This document shows positions 16,847 through 27,390 of a stretch of DNA of 64,000 bases, piece after piece (the stretch's first letter is position 1; each line of letters starts with the position of its first letter). The stretch comes from UBA4416 sp943362175. GTDB lineage: Bacteria; Bacteroidota; Bacteroidia; B-17B0; Aurantibacillaceae. The position numbers were made by a program, and so were the translations under genes. A model generated the notes under the pieces. That model was not told the origin of the DNA and ran no database searches. It was given only the letters and a program-made list of their open reading frames with translations. Location: contig CALRIU020000013.1 in NCBI GenBank assembly GCA_943362175.1, positions 1-64,000 on the forward strand, given 5' to 3'.

Positions 16847-18070
16847 TTGAACCTCTCTCTCTTCATAGCGCGGCGTTACCTGATCTCCAAAAAATCCAAC
16901 AATGCCATTAACGTCATTTCGTGGATCAGCATCATTGCCATTGCCATTACCACAGCGGCTTTGGTTATTATCCTGTCGGCGATGAACGGGCTCACCTCCG
17001 TCGTGGCCGACCTGTATCATGCCATCGAGCCCGACCTGAAAGTAACAGCCGTACATGCCAAGTACATAGAGCATACGCCGGCGCTGGAAAAAAAGATCCG
17101 CTCTGTGAAAGGCATCAGCGGTATCTCCTGGTGCGTAGAGGAAAATGCCCTCGCCAAGCTCGATGATAAACAGGCCGTGGTGACGATCAAGGGCGTGGAT
17201 GCCGAATTTAAAACGCTCACCCATTTCGATACTGTGGTGATCGACGGCGTATACCGCTTCGAGTTCAAAGGGCAGTATTACGGTGTCTTCGGAAAAGGCA
17301 TTGCCCACAAGCTGGGGGTTAATGTCAACGATTTCCTTTCCCCGATTACCATCTATGCGCCCAAACGCGGCAAAGTGGAAAGCATTGATCCGGAAGAGGC
17401 CTTCAATAAGCTCTCCATCAGCCCGGGCGGGATCTTCACGCTCAACGACGATTTCGATTACAAGTACCTGCTGGTCGACCTGAAAGCCGCCCAGGAATTA
17501 TTCGATTGCCCCGGCAGCATGTCCAGTATCGAGATCGGGATCGATGACCGCGACGACCTGGAATCCATCCAGGAAGAATTACAACACGCCCTGGGCGAAG
17601 ACTTTCTGGTAAAGAACCGCTTTCAGCTGAACGACGTGCTCTTTAAAACCCTGGAAACCGAAAAGCTGTGGGTGTTCCTCATCCTGGCTTTTATCCTTGT
17701 GATCGCCACCTTTAATATCATCGGCGCCCTGACGATGCTGATCATCGAAAAGAAAAAGGACATCAAGACCCTGTACAACATCGGCGCCGACCAAACCTTT
17801 ATCCGGAACATTTTTATGCAGGAAGGCTTTCTCATTACCGGCGTAGGCGCCATCAGCGGGCTCATCATCGGCATCATTGTATGCATCCTGCAACAGCAGT
17901 TTCACCTCGTGAAATTCGATGATGGCTATGTGATTCCCTATTACCCGATAGAAATGCGCTGGAATGACCTGGTCTGGATTCTGGGCGTGGTGATGGTAAT
18001 TGGCTTCCTGGCGGCGTTATACCCGGTAAGGGTATTCACCAGGAATGACCTGGTGCATGTGGATAAATAA
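16847..18070 (+). CDS. LolC/LolE-type ABC transporter permease (FtsX/MacB fold)
   Basis: A 407-residue membrane protein. It starts at a TTG codon; no ATG in frame precedes the conserved opening NLSLFIARRYLISKKSNNAIN. Four transmembrane segments are visible at about 18-45, 272-298, 320-352 and 373-395, with a large periplasmic domain between the first two. This is the LolC/E arrangement, in which the permease extracts lipoproteins from the inner membrane for transfer to LolA. No LolD ATPase or LolA lies next to it, so it must use components encoded elsewhere. Bacteroidota usually have one LolC/E-like permease of this type. Confidence 0.87.
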   Translation: MNLSLFIARRYLISKKSNNAINVISWISIIAIAITTAALVIILSAMNGLTSVVADLYHAIEPDLKVTAVHAKYIEHTPALEKKIRSVKGISGISWCVEENALAKLDDKQAVVTIKGVDAEFKTLTHFDTVVIDGVYRFEFKGQYYGVFGKGIAHKLGVNVNDFLSPITIYAPKRGKVESIDPEEAFNKLSISPGGIFTLNDDFDYKYLLVDLKAAQELFDCPGSMSSIEIGIDDRDDLESIQEELQHALGEDFLVKNRFQLNDVLFKTLETEKLWVFLILAFILVIATFNIIGALTMLIIEKKKDIKTLYNIGADQTFIRNIFMQEGFLITGVGAISGLIIGIIVCILQQQFHLVKFDDGYVIPYYPIEMRWNDLVWILGVVMVIGFLAALYPVRVFTRNDLVHVDK

Positions 18071-18164
18071 GGAAATCCGGACGCTAAGGAAAGATCATCC
18101 TGTACGTCGTATTCATAACAAAGTAGTTTACCGGTAACCGAGGCTCCCGAAATCACTCTATCAT

Positions 18165-19025
18165 CTATGCATGCTCTTCTCCCTCCGGAGCTTCTGCCAC
18201 CAGCCTCACCCCGTCATCGTGAAGGGTAACCTTACGCTGGCGGTATAAGACGCCGATTGATTTTTTAAAGGTAGCTTTACTCATGTTGAATTTCCGCTCA
18301 ATAATATCGGGGGATGATTTATCCGTAACATTCATGAAGCCATCATGGGCCCGGAGGTATTCCAAAATCCTATCCGTAGAGGACAGAACGTGCTTGAAGC
18401 CCAGGTTCTGAAGGCTGAGATCGATCAGGTTGTTTTCGCGGATGAGCTTGACATAGCCTTTTACCTGGTCGCCCAGGTCGAGGTCCGTAAAGAGGTCGTT
18501 ATGATAAATGAGGCCTTTGTGAAGCCCATTGATGATACAGGTAAAGCCCAGGTCGGTTTTGTTATAGACCAGGAGATCCACCTCCTGCCCCTGCTCCACC
18601 GTGAGCTGATCATTGCTGATAAACTTATTGATCTTCCCCGAAGCCACAATACGCTGCGAAGCCTCATCGATATAAATATAAACCACATAGGGGTGGCCTT
18701 CCTGCATTTTATGCTTCTGCTCCTTGAAAGGAACAAACAGGTCTTTCTCCAGGCCCCAGTCCAGAAAGGCTCCCACCTGGTTGACAGCCGACACATGTAA
18801 AAAGGCAAACTGTCCTACCTCCGCATAAGGCTGGTAGCGCGTAGCGATGAGCCTGTCCTCCGAGTCCTTGTAGATAAACACCTCGATCTCATCACCAATC
18901 CGGAACTCCGGCTCGATAAATTTCTTAGGCAACAGCACCTCTCCACCTTTTTCATCGCCCAGGTACATCCCTACCGGGGTATCTCTCAAAATAATCAGTG
19001 TGTTTGTTTTTCCTAGCTCTATCAT
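18165..19025 (-). CDS. cvfB: CvfB-like S1 RNA-binding protein
   Basis: A 286-residue protein with the CvfB layout: an S1-like N-terminal domain (LGKTNTLIILRDTPVGMYL), a second S1 domain (VGQFAFLHVSAVNQVGAFLDWGL cut by the DLFVPF motif), a third S1-like region (VDLLVYNKTDLGFTCIINGL) and a C-terminal winged helix (KSSPDIIERKFNMSKATFKK). Family members bind RNA and affect virulence or expression in Firmicutes; the role in Bacteroidota is not established. It converges with the permease gene. Confidence 0.88.
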   Translation of the reverse strand: MIELGKTNTLIILRDTPVGMYLGDEKGGEVLLPKKFIEPEFRIGDEIEVFIYKDSEDRLIATRYQPYAEVGQFAFLHVSAVNQVGAFLDWGLEKDLFVPFKEQKHKMQEGHPYVVYIYIDEASQRIVASGKINKFISNDQLTVEQGQEVDLLVYNKTDLGFTCIINGLHKGLIYHNDLFTDLDLGDQVKGYVKLIRENNLIDLSLQNLGFKHVLSSTDRILEYLRAHDGFMNVTDKSSPDIIERKFNMSKATFKKSIGVLYRQRKVTLHDDGVRLVAEAPEGEEHA

Positions 19026-19042
19026 ATCTCATTTTTACGCCG

Positions 19043-19050
19043 CAAAGGTA
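19043..19050 (-). promoter_or_regulatory. -7 box of the CvfB-like gene
   Basis: On the minus strand this reads tacctttg, an exact TAnnTTTG match, 18 bp before the ATG at 19025. No clear -33 TTTG is present. Confidence 0.55.
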
Positions 19051-19250
19051 CATTTTTTAGTCTTAAATATCTTTTACATTTAAAACCTTGGCTGTTCCCT
19101 AAATAGAAAACCAATTTTAAGAGATATATGAACCAATAATTTGCAATTATTAACACCTATAATTATATTAGTATCAGGGATGTTATATTAAAGTGAATTT
19201 AATGTAAAAATCTGCTAAAAAAGTAATGCGTTTGTACCTAAACCAATCCT

Positions 19251-22200
19251 ATGAAAAAAAATTTACTTTTAGTCGCTTTCCTGTTTTTTATCAGTACACT
19301 TACCGCCCAGATTACCACCACCGTGAACCCCACCATTGCCCAGATGCAGGCTGCCCTGCAGGGCAACGGCGTCACGGTAACAGGCTTATCCCTTACCTGC
19401 CCGCAGGGCGCCTATGCCATGTTTGGTAATGGCGCGGCGGCCTTAGGCGGAGGACTTAACTCCGGTATCCTGCTTACCACAGGTACTGCCTCCAACGTGG
19501 CCGGCCCACCCAGTACGTTCAACGATGTGGATAACTCCAGCGCCGGTGGCGGTGGCTCAGCCCTGGGTAATACCCTCTCGGGAGGCACCACCTACGATGG
19601 CTGCTATATGACTTTTTTAATTACCCCCAATTGCAGTACACTGAGCATCAGGTATGTGTTCGCTTCCGAAGAATATCCTGAATTCTCGTCCGGCTCTATC
19701 AACGATGTATTCGGCTTCGTCATCAGCGGCCCCAATCCGGCCGGAGGGAATTACCCGCCTCAGACCAATATTGCCACTTTACCGGTTACCACCACCACTT
19801 CCAATGTTGTATCCATCCAGAATGTAAATAACGGAACGGCCGGGGCAGGCCCCTGCGTGAATTGCGCCTATTATGTGAATAATCCTCCGGGATTGGTGTA
19901 CGATGGGGCAACCACTGTGCTTACCGCTTCTGCTTCCGTCGTCCCCTGCCAGACGTATACGATGACCATCGGCGTATGGGACGATTCCGATGAAGCCTAT
20001 GATTCGGGGGTGTTCCTCGATGTGAATGGTTTATCCTGTGTCGGCAGCCCGACGATTGTTGCCGCTGTATCTCCTTCTGTCATTTGCGGTCCTCAAACCG
20101 TTACCTTAACCGCTACGGGAGGTCTGGCCTCGGGCAGCTATACCTGGTCGGCACCACCCTCGGGCGGCCTGGGCGCGACGGTCGTCGGGGGGACCGTCAC
20201 AGCCAATCCCACAGCCAATACCACCTATACGGTGTCCTATACAGACATGAATACCTGCCCGGGTATGCCTTTAATCAAAACAACGACCCTCACCTTCTCG
20301 GCCTCGCCTCCTTTCCCGGTAAGCGCGAACCCGGCCAACATTTGCCCGGCACAAAACTCAACCCTCACTGCCAGTGGTGGTGCAGGAACATACAGCTGGA
20401 CACCCGGTACTGCCCTCAGCTCCACAACCGGCTCTGTTGTCGTCGCCAATCCTACCGTCACCACAACCTATACGGTGACCAAAACCTCCGGCAGCTGCAC
20501 GAGCTCTACGGTCATTACCGTACAGGTTACCAGCCCATCCGGCCTTACCGTCACCCCCAACGGCGGATCCATCTGCCCGGGGCAATCCCTCACCATGACG
20601 GCTTCCGGCGGCTCCACCTACACCTGGACCGCCAGCAGCGGTGCCAATCCGCCGGGCGTAGCGACTGTCACCGTCACACCGGCCAGTACTACATCCTATA
20701 CCGTTCTTTCCACCTGTTCGGCATCTGCAGCCGTTACTGTAACCGTGAGCGCTGCGCCATCGGTGACCGTTACGCCTGGCGCTATTTCCGTTTGTGCCGG
20801 CCAGTCAGCCACACTCACGGCTTCCGGCGGCTCTACCTATACCTGGACGGCGAGCAGCGGTACCAATCCGCCTGCTAATGCCAGTGTTACCGTTACTCCT
20901 GCTACGACAACCACCTATACCGTAGTAACGGGCGTAGGTACCTGTACAGCCTCCGCCACATCCACCGTTACGGTAGGTGCGGTGAATACTGTCACCGTAA
21001 GTCCTGTCAGTGCAACCATCTGCGCCGGTCAAAGCGCTACCTTAACTGCCAGCGGAGGCACAACCTTTACCTGGACGGCCAGCAGCGGCGCCAATCCTCC
21101 GAATACTGCCGCAGTAACCGTTAGCCCGGGCACCACCACCACCTACACCGTCGTGAATGGAATCGGCTCCTGCACGACCTCTGCCATAGCTACGGTAAGC
21201 GTGTCTCCGGCGGTCAGCTTGACACTTGCTCCGGCCTCTGCAACTATTTGCAGCGGCACCAGTGCCAACATCACTGCTTCGGGAGCTACCTCCTATACCT
21301 GGAATCCTGTAACCGCACTCACACCGACCACCGGCGCCAACGTAACGGCAAACCCAACAACATCCACAAGTTATACCGTCACAGGAAGCAATGGTATTTG
21401 CACCAATACGGCTGTAGCCAGCATCAGTGTCACCACCGTAAGCACTTCGGTAACGGCCAGTGCCGCCAACTACTGTATCGGCGGAGCACCGGTAACACTG
21501 ACGGCCAGCGGCGCCAGCTCTTATGCCTGGTCGCCGGCCACGGGCTTAAGCTCTACCACAGGCGCGGTCGTAACAGCCTCTCCTGCCGTCACAACCACCA
21601 ATAGCATCACCGGTACAACAGCGGGCTGTACGTCTACACGCACCATTACGGTTACCGTTCCTCCTACAAGCACCATAACGGTAGTAAACAGCGGAACAGT
21701 GATCTGCGCAGGAAACACAACGACTTTAACCGCCTCCGGCGCAACGACTTACACCTGGTTACCTACCAATGAGAATACAGCCTCCATCAATGCGAATCCG
21801 GGAAGCACCACCACCTATACGGTTGGGGGACAAACGGCTTCGGGCTGCCTTGCTTTTCCGGCGGTAATCACGGTTTCCGTATCTCCGGTGATTACGCCGG
21901 TGGTTACTTCCGCCAGTCCGACGATCTGCTTAACCGAAACCGTTGCCTTGTCTGTGACACCAACCGGCGGAGGCTTATCCTATACCTGGAGCCCGGCGGG
22001 CGATATTGCAGGGCCTAATAACACGGCGGCTGTAGTTGCCAAACCTGCGGCTCTCGGACATGTCCTCTATACAGTCGCCGTTTCCAACGGTGTGTGTGTA
22101 GGCACGGCTACCGTCGATGTGGAAGCCGTCTCCTGTACGCCTCCTGCGGCAACCATCAGCGTCAGCAGTAATAGCATCTGTACCAAAGGATGCACCACCT

Positions 22201-22913
22201 TTACCGCAACTACCAGCGGCAGCCAGCCTATGACCTACCAATGGGTATTCCCGGGCGGCACACCTCCTACCTCCAATTTATCCAGCCCGCAGGTTTGCTA
22301 TGGTTCCAAAGGAAGTTATTCAGTAGCTCTGGTGGTAACCAATGCCTATGGCTCTTCTACCGTAACAGCCGCCGACTATATCCAGGTGGCCGATACGCCG
22401 GCAGTATTCAATGCCGGAAGAGATACCACCCTGAACGTGGGCCAAACCGCCATCCTGAATGCAAACGGGACAGGCCTGAATTACTACTGGTATCCGAATG
22501 TCAACAACAGCATTGCCTGCCCTACCTGCTCCAACACGGTAGCTCAGCCAACGGTGACAACCAAGTACTATGTAGAGGTTTCCAATTCGGCGAATTGCAA
22601 GCGCAGGGATTCCGTGCTTGTGAAAGTGGATTTTGTATGCGGCGACTTCTTCGTACCGAATGCCTTCTCACCGAATGGCGACGGGCTCAACGATATGGTC
22701 AATGTCCACGGCTTCTGTATAGGCTCCTATAATCTGCAAATCTTCAACCGCTGGGGCGAGAAGGTATTTGAAACGACCAGCATGAGCGACAGCTGGGACG
22801 GTAGCTTCCGGGGGAAGAATATGGATACCGGTGTGTTTGTGTATAAGGCGGAAGGCCTCACCATCGACGGGAAACCATTCAGTATAAAAGGTAATATCAC
22901 CCTCATACGATAA
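19251..22913 (+). CDS. giant T9SS type B cargo: choice-of-anchor L, Ig-like repeats, PKD, CHU_C
   Basis: A 1220-residue protein with a signal peptide (1-20, ending LTAQ). Residues about 35-265 are a choice-of-anchor L domain (SGILLTTGTASNV, VFASEEYPEFSSGSIND, SGVFLDVNGLSC). About 270-940 hold repeated Ig-like modules, each with a variant of ICAGQSATLTASGG ... YTWTASSG ... TTTYTVV. About 960-1045 is PKD-like (QWVFPGGTPPTSNLSSPQV). About 1130-1220 is CHU_C (FVPNAFSPNGDGLNDM, IFNRWGEKVFETTS). The type B tail and the PorP/SprF gene two positions downstream point to T9SS export and surface attachment as an adhesin or motility-associated fibre. A near -7 box, tgcgtttg, lies at 19227-19234. Confidence 0.92.
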   Translation: MKKNLLLVAFLFFISTLTAQITTTVNPTIAQMQAALQGNGVTVTGLSLTCPQGAYAMFGNGAAALGGGLNSGILLTTGTASNVAGPPSTFNDVDNSSAGGGGSALGNTLSGGTTYDGCYMTFLITPNCSTLSIRYVFASEEYPEFSSGSINDVFGFVISGPNPAGGNYPPQTNIATLPVTTTTSNVVSIQNVNNGTAGAGPCVNCAYYVNNPPGLVYDGATTVLTASASVVPCQTYTMTIGVWDDSDEAYDSGVFLDVNGLSCVGSPTIVAAVSPSVICGPQTVTLTATGGLASGSYTWSAPPSGGLGATVVGGTVTANPTANTTYTVSYTDMNTCPGMPLIKTTTLTFSASPPFPVSANPANICPAQNSTLTASGGAGTYSWTPGTALSSTTGSVVVANPTVTTTYTVTKTSGSCTSSTVITVQVTSPSGLTVTPNGGSICPGQSLTMTASGGSTYTWTASSGANPPGVATVTVTPASTTSYTVLSTCSASAAVTVTVSAAPSVTVTPGAISVCAGQSATLTASGGSTYTWTASSGTNPPANASVTVTPATTTTYTVVTGVGTCTASATSTVTVGAVNTVTVSPVSATICAGQSATLTASGGTTFTWTASSGANPPNTAAVTVSPGTTTTYTVVNGIGSCTTSAIATVSVSPAVSLTLAPASATICSGTSANITASGATSYTWNPVTALTPTTGANVTANPTTSTSYTVTGSNGICTNTAVASISVTTVSTSVTASAANYCIGGAPVTLTASGASSYAWSPATGLSSTTGAVVTASPAVTTTNSITGTTAGCTSTRTITVTVPPTSTITVVNSGTVICAGNTTTLTASGATTYTWLPTNENTASINANPGSTTTYTVGGQTASGCLAFPAVITVSVSPVITPVVTSASPTICLTETVALSVTPTGGGLSYTWSPAGDIAGPNNTAAVVAKPAALGHVLYTVAVSNGVCVGTATVDVEAVSCTPPAATISVSSNSICTKGCTTFTATTSGSQPMTYQWVFPGGTPPTSNLSSPQVCYGSKGSYSVALVVTNAYGSSTVTAADYIQVADTPAVFNAGRDTTLNVGQTAILNANGTGLNYYWYPNVNNSIACPTCSNTVAQPTVTTKYYVEVSNSANCKRRDSVLVKVDFVCGDFFVPNAFSPNGDGLNDMVNVHGFCIGSYNLQIFNRWGEKVFETTSMSDSWDGSFRGKNMDTGVFVYKAEGLTIDGKPFSIKGNITLIR

Positions 22914-25900
22914 TTGTTTAATCAACCTATGAATCATTTAATCCCCTATTTTAAAAAGTCGTTCCTCCTTTGCTTAGTGGCGTTATCCTATACGTCCTAT
23001 TCGCAATTCTGGACCGAGAATTTTAATAACGGTTGTACGGCCGCCTGTCCGGGCCTTGGCTACACCAGCGTCAATGGTACCTGGACCCAGACCATCCTGG
23101 GGGCGGAAGGCGCTGATCCCAATACCTGGTTTGTGAGCTGTGCCGAGCAGAATAACGGCATCGGGAACTGTTCCTCGGGCTGTAGTGGTGGCGGTAATGC
23201 GTCCTTACACATCAGCGCCAAGCTCGGTAATCCCATCTGCCCGAATGATTGCGGTGCGGCCTATGATGCCGGCGGCCTGTGCGGGATCCTGACCTGCCCT
23301 CAGACCAATCGCCGGATCGAATCGCCGGTCATAAACTGTAGTGGTCAGACGACCATCTTTATCAACTATTCATTTATCCACCGGGGAACGGTGGGCAGCG
23401 ACTTCGCGAGCGTCTGGTATTTCAATGGTGCAACCTGGGCCAACCTGGGGGCAATCCCTCAATCTGCGATCACTGCTTCCTGCTCGGGGCAGGGAACCTG
23501 GTCGGCAGCGAACCTGGTATTGCCGGCTACCGCCAACAATAACCCGAACGTGAAGATTGGTTTCTCCTGGGTGAACAATGACGATGGCGCGGGCAATGAT
23601 CCTTCCATTGCGCTTGACAATATCACGCTTACAGCCGCTACCTCTACGCCCGTTCCGGTAATCACCTTTACACTTCCTTCACCGGTATGCCAGTCCAATA
23701 CCATCAATGCGACTTATACATCTACCACAGCGCTGACCTCATTCACCTGGTCGGCCTCTTCCCCGAATGTGGCATTTACAGCACCCAACAGCGGCACAAC
23801 CAACATCTCCTTTACAGCACCCGGCACCTATACGGTATCGCTCACCGGCTGCCAGGCAGCCAACTGCGGCACAGGCACTTCCACCGTGCAGGTATTGCCC
23901 ACCCCTACCGTCAATGTCACGGCATCGCCTACAGTCGTCTGCACTCCCGGCGGCTCCTCAACCTTAACAGCCAGCGGAGGCCCCAGCGCCTCATCCTATA
24001 CCTGGACTGCCTCCTCGGGTCCGGCGATTCCTAACGGGAGTGTCACCGTTGTATCGCCTACCGTCAATACAACCTATACGGTGCTCACCAGTGTACCGGG
24101 CTGTACATCCAGCATTGCCTATACCCTGCCTGTTTCTCCCCGCCCCAGCCTCACGCTGACGCCAAACTCGGCAATCTGCAGCGGCCAAAGCATTACACTG
24201 AGTGCAAGCGGTGGCGCTACCTATACCTGGAGTCCTGCTGCCACGCTCAGCTCTGCAAATGGCAGTACAGTAAGCGCCACACCTGCTACCACCACCACTT
24301 ACAGTGTTACAGGTAATAACGGGGTATGCAGCAATACAGCGGCCGTAACGGTTTCAGTCAATGCTTCTGCCAGTGTTACCATCACTCCCAACAACCCGTC
24401 GATCTGTAGCGGACAAAGTACCACACTCACTGCCACCGGCGGCTCCACCTATACCTGGACAGCCAGCAGCGGTGCCAATCCTCCGGGCAATGCCGTGATT
24501 ACCTTAAGTCCCACAACGACGACAACTTATACTTTATTAACCGGAAGTGGCACCTGTACGGCTTCTGCGATTGCAACGGTCAGCGTAACGCCGGGAGTCA
24601 CCGTCACTGCCACTCCGGCTTCTACTACCATTTGTAGTGGCGGCAGCGGTGTCGGCATTACAGCTTCGGGAGCCAGCTCCTACACCTGGACCCCAGTAAC
24701 GGCGCTGAGCCCAACTACGGGCGCCAACGTCACCGCAAATCCTGCAAGCACAACGGTGTATACTGTCACCGGCGGAAATGGAGCCTGTACAGCCTCTGCT
24801 GTTGTCAATGTAAGTGTAACCACCATCAGTACATCGGTTACAGCCAGTTCTGCCAACTACTGCGCAGGTGGAACTGCCGTGACGCTGACTGCCAGCGGCG
24901 CCACGTCTTATGCCTGGAGCCCGGCCACAGGCTTAAGCTCTACCACAGGTGCTGTGGTAACGGCTTCTCCTGCTGTGACAACAACGTATAGCGTCACCGG
25001 TACCAGCGGCTCCTGCTCCTCTACCCGAACCATTACGATTACCGTTCCTCCAACAAGCACCATCACTGTTGTGAACAGCGGAACTGTCATTTGCGCGGGA
25101 AGCACCACAACCTTAACGGCCTCGGGTGCTGCTACTTACACCTGGCTACCTACCAATGAGAATACAGCATCCATTAATGCTAATCCGGGAACTACCACCA
25201 CCTATACGGTTGGCGGACAAACGGCAGCAGGCTGCCTCGCCATTCCGGCCCTTATCACGGTTTCCGTATCTCCGGCCATTACACCTGTGATCACTTCCGG
25301 CAGCTCAACCGTGTGTTTAACGCAGACGGTAGCCTTATCGGTAAGCCCAACAGGCGGGGGCTTATCCTATACCTGGAGTCCGGCGGCGGCTATTGCCGGG
25401 CCTAATAATACAGCGGCCGTGGTAGCTGAGCCAACGGGTGCTGGCATTGTCAACTATACTGTCGCTGTTTCCAACGGGGTTTGCGTGGGCACCGCCACCG
25501 TCGACCTGGAAGCCGTTTTATGTACTCCACCAACGGCAACCATCCAAACGGTAAGCAACGACAGCATCTGTACCAATGGCTGTGTTACCTTTACTGCGGC
25601 CGTAACCGGCAGTCAGCCGATGAACTACCAGTGGGTATTTCCGGGCGGTTCTCCTCCGACATCGAACTTATCGAACCCACAGGTATGCTATGCCGCCAAA
25701 GGAAGTTATTCCGTAGGGCTGACCGTGACCAATGCCTATGGCTCCTTTAGCCTGACGGCGAATGACTTTATCCATGTGGCCGATACGCCACGGGTATTCA
25801 ATGCCCTGAGGGATACGACCCTGAAGATAGGACAAACGGCATTGCTAACCGTAAACGATGGTGTAGGCAACAGCTATTACTGGTATCCGAATGTGAACGG

Positions 25901-26306
25901 CAGCATTGCCTGCCCTACCTGCTCCAACACGGTGGTTCAGCCAACGGTGACGACCAAATATTACGTAGAGGTCTCCAATTCGCCTTACTGCAAGCGAAGG
26001 GATTCCGTGCTCGTGAAAGTGGATTTTGTATGCGGCGACTTTTTTGTGCCGAACGCCTTTTCGCCAAACGGTGACGGCCTGAATGATATGATCAATGTCC
26101 ACGGTTTCTGCGTAGGCACTTATGTATTGCAGATCTATAACCGCTGGGGCGAGAAGGTATTTGAGACGACCAGCATGACCGAAAGCTGGGATGGCACTTT
26201 CCAGGGCAAGAACATGGATACCGGTGTGTTTGTATACCGGGCCGATGGTGTAACGATCGATGGAAAGCCATTCAATATAAAAGGAAATATTACGCTGATA
26301 CGATAA
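21440..26306 (+). repeat. duplicated 1.5-kb 3' segment of the two adhesin genes
   Basis: Bases 21440-22913 and 24829-26306 are direct repeats coding for the last two or three Ig-like modules, the PKD-like domain and the CHU_C domain. They share long identical runs with small changes and almost no length difference. The 5' halves of the two genes do not match outside the Ig-like module class. Confidence 0.85.
22929..26306 (+). CDS. giant T9SS type B cargo, paralogue of the upstream gene
   Basis: A protein of 1125 residues from the ATG at 22929 (MNHLIPYFKKSFLLCLVALS, cleavage after SYSQ); a TTG at 22914 in the same frame is a less likely start. The N-terminal 230 residues (FWTENFNNGCTAACPG ... 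IALDNITL) form a jelly-roll-like domain unlike the choice-of-anchor L domain of the neighbour. Ig-like repeats, a PKD-like domain and a CHU_C tail follow, and the last 490 residues are nearly the same as in the upstream protein. It lies 15 bp after the upstream stop, so the two are co-transcribed. Exchange of the N-terminal head on a shared stalk suggests different ligands. Confidence 0.92.
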   Translation: MNHLIPYFKKSFLLCLVALSYTSYSQFWTENFNNGCTAACPGLGYTSVNGTWTQTILGAEGADPNTWFVSCAEQNNGIGNCSSGCSGGGNASLHISAKLGNPICPNDCGAAYDAGGLCGILTCPQTNRRIESPVINCSGQTTIFINYSFIHRGTVGSDFASVWYFNGATWANLGAIPQSAITASCSGQGTWSAANLVLPATANNNPNVKIGFSWVNNDDGAGNDPSIALDNITLTAATSTPVPVITFTLPSPVCQSNTINATYTSTTALTSFTWSASSPNVAFTAPNSGTTNISFTAPGTYTVSLTGCQAANCGTGTSTVQVLPTPTVNVTASPTVVCTPGGSSTLTASGGPSASSYTWTASSGPAIPNGSVTVVSPTVNTTYTVLTSVPGCTSSIAYTLPVSPRPSLTLTPNSAICSGQSITLSASGGATYTWSPAATLSSANGSTVSATPATTTTYSVTGNNGVCSNTAAVTVSVNASASVTITPNNPSICSGQSTTLTATGGSTYTWTASSGANPPGNAVITLSPTTTTTYTLLTGSGTCTASAIATVSVTPGVTVTATPASTTICSGGSGVGITASGASSYTWTPVTALSPTTGANVTANPASTTVYTVTGGNGACTASAVVNVSVTTISTSVTASSANYCAGGTAVTLTASGATSYAWSPATGLSSTTGAVVTASPAVTTTYSVTGTSGSCSSTRTITITVPPTSTITVVNSGTVICAGSTTTLTASGAATYTWLPTNENTASINANPGTTTTYTVGGQTAAGCLAIPALITVSVSPAITPVITSGSSTVCLTQTVALSVSPTGGGLSYTWSPAAAIAGPNNTAAVVAEPTGAGIVNYTVAVSNGVCVGTATVDLEAVLCTPPTATIQTVSNDSICTNGCVTFTAAVTGSQPMNYQWVFPGGSPPTSNLSNPQVCYAAKGSYSVGLTVTNAYGSFSLTANDFIHVADTPRVFNALRDTTLKIGQTALLTVNDGVGNSYYWYPNVNGSIACPTCSNTVVQPTVTTKYYVEVSNSPYCKRRDSVLVKVDFVCGDFFVPNAFSPNGDGLNDMINVHGFCVGTYVLQIYNRWGEKVFETTSMTESWDGTFQGKNMDTGVFVYRADGVTIDGKPFNIKGNITLIR

Positions 26307-26340
26307 TACAAAAACTATGAACCGCTTAATCCCAGACCCT

Positions 26341-27390
26341 ATGAAAAGAATACTACTTGCCGGAATCCTGTCGCTGCCGTTTTTAGGCCAGGCCCAGGAT
26401 ATGCACTTTTCGCAGTTCAACGAAACGCCTGTGATCTTAAATCCTGCCCTGAGCTGTACGGCTTACGATACCAGGGTGATTGCCAACTTCAAAAACCAAT
26501 GGGCGAGTGTGGCGACACCTTACCAGACTTATGGGATCAGTATCGAGAAAGCCCTGAAGCACCTGAAGCTGAAAAAGGCTTATGTGGGCTCGTCTCTCTC
26601 TATTTTCAGGGATCAGGCCGGCGATGCTTCTTTGGGAACACTGGCTGCCAGCCTCGGCTTTAACGTGGTGGTAAAGGTATCCGAATACGGAAAATTCTCC
26701 GGCGGACTGGGCGGCGGCATCAATTACCGGACAATCGACCCGACCAAGCTCAAATGGGAAAGCCAGTACGACGGTTATAAATACAATGCCAATACCGCAT
26801 CCGGAGAGGCTGTGCCCTACAGTACAATCCTCCAGGGCGATATGTTTGCCGGCGTTGTATACCACTATGCCAAAAGCGAACGTTACATCAGCGCCCAGGA
26901 CGGTACAAAATTCGACATTGGTCTTTCGGGCTTTCATTTCAATGCTCCTAAATATTCTTTTGCAGGTACCGGCGACAAGCAGTTTGCCAAGATCATCGCG
27001 CATGCCAATTTCGATATCGGTATCAAAAGCGCAGGCGTAGCACTCGTTCCGAGCATCGTGTACATGAGGCAGGGGCCTTCGCAGGAAATCGATGCGGGCT
27101 TTATGTTCAAATACATTATCCAGGACCAATCGGTATACACCGGTATTAAAAAGGCGAGCGCCATTTCCTTAGGTGCTACTTACCGTGTAGGCGATGCCAT
27201 TATTCCGGCTTTATTGTTCCAATATGATAAATTCGCGTTAGGTGTGAGCTACGACGTCAATATTTCGCAGCTTACCGCAACCTCCAAATCGAGAGGCGGT
27301 GTGGAGATCGCCCTGCGCTTTAATACCAGCCCGGGCTACGGAAAATCCTTAGGCGGAAGCTTTAACAGGCCAACGTACAAGAAAGGGTAA
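26341..27390 (+). CDS. PorP/SprF-like T9SS partner membrane protein
   Basis: About 349 residues from the ATG at 26341 (MKRILLAGILSLPFLGQAQ, a clean signal peptide); an in-frame ATG at 26317 is possible. The mature start DMHFSQFNETPVILNPALSC is the hallmark of the PorP/SprF family, and the rest is a run of alternating beta strands expected of an outer-membrane barrel, closing with GVEIALRFNTSPGYG. SprF is needed for surface localisation of the CHU_C adhesin SprB in Flavobacterium, and genes for type B cargo often sit beside their own SprF-like partner. Position directly after two CHU_C genes fits that role. Confidence 0.92.
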   Translation: MKRILLAGILSLPFLGQAQDMHFSQFNETPVILNPALSCTAYDTRVIANFKNQWASVATPYQTYGISIEKALKHLKLKKAYVGSSLSIFRDQAGDASLGTLAASLGFNVVVKVSEYGKFSGGLGGGINYRTIDPTKLKWESQYDGYKYNANTASGEAVPYSTILQGDMFAGVVYHYAKSERYISAQDGTKFDIGLSGFHFNAPKYSFAGTGDKQFAKIIAHANFDIGIKSAGVALVPSIVYMRQGPSQEIDAGFMFKYIIQDQSVYTGIKKASAISLGATYRVGDAIIPALLFQYDKFALGVSYDVNISQLTATSKSRGGVEIALRFNTSPGYGKSLGGSFNRPTYKKG

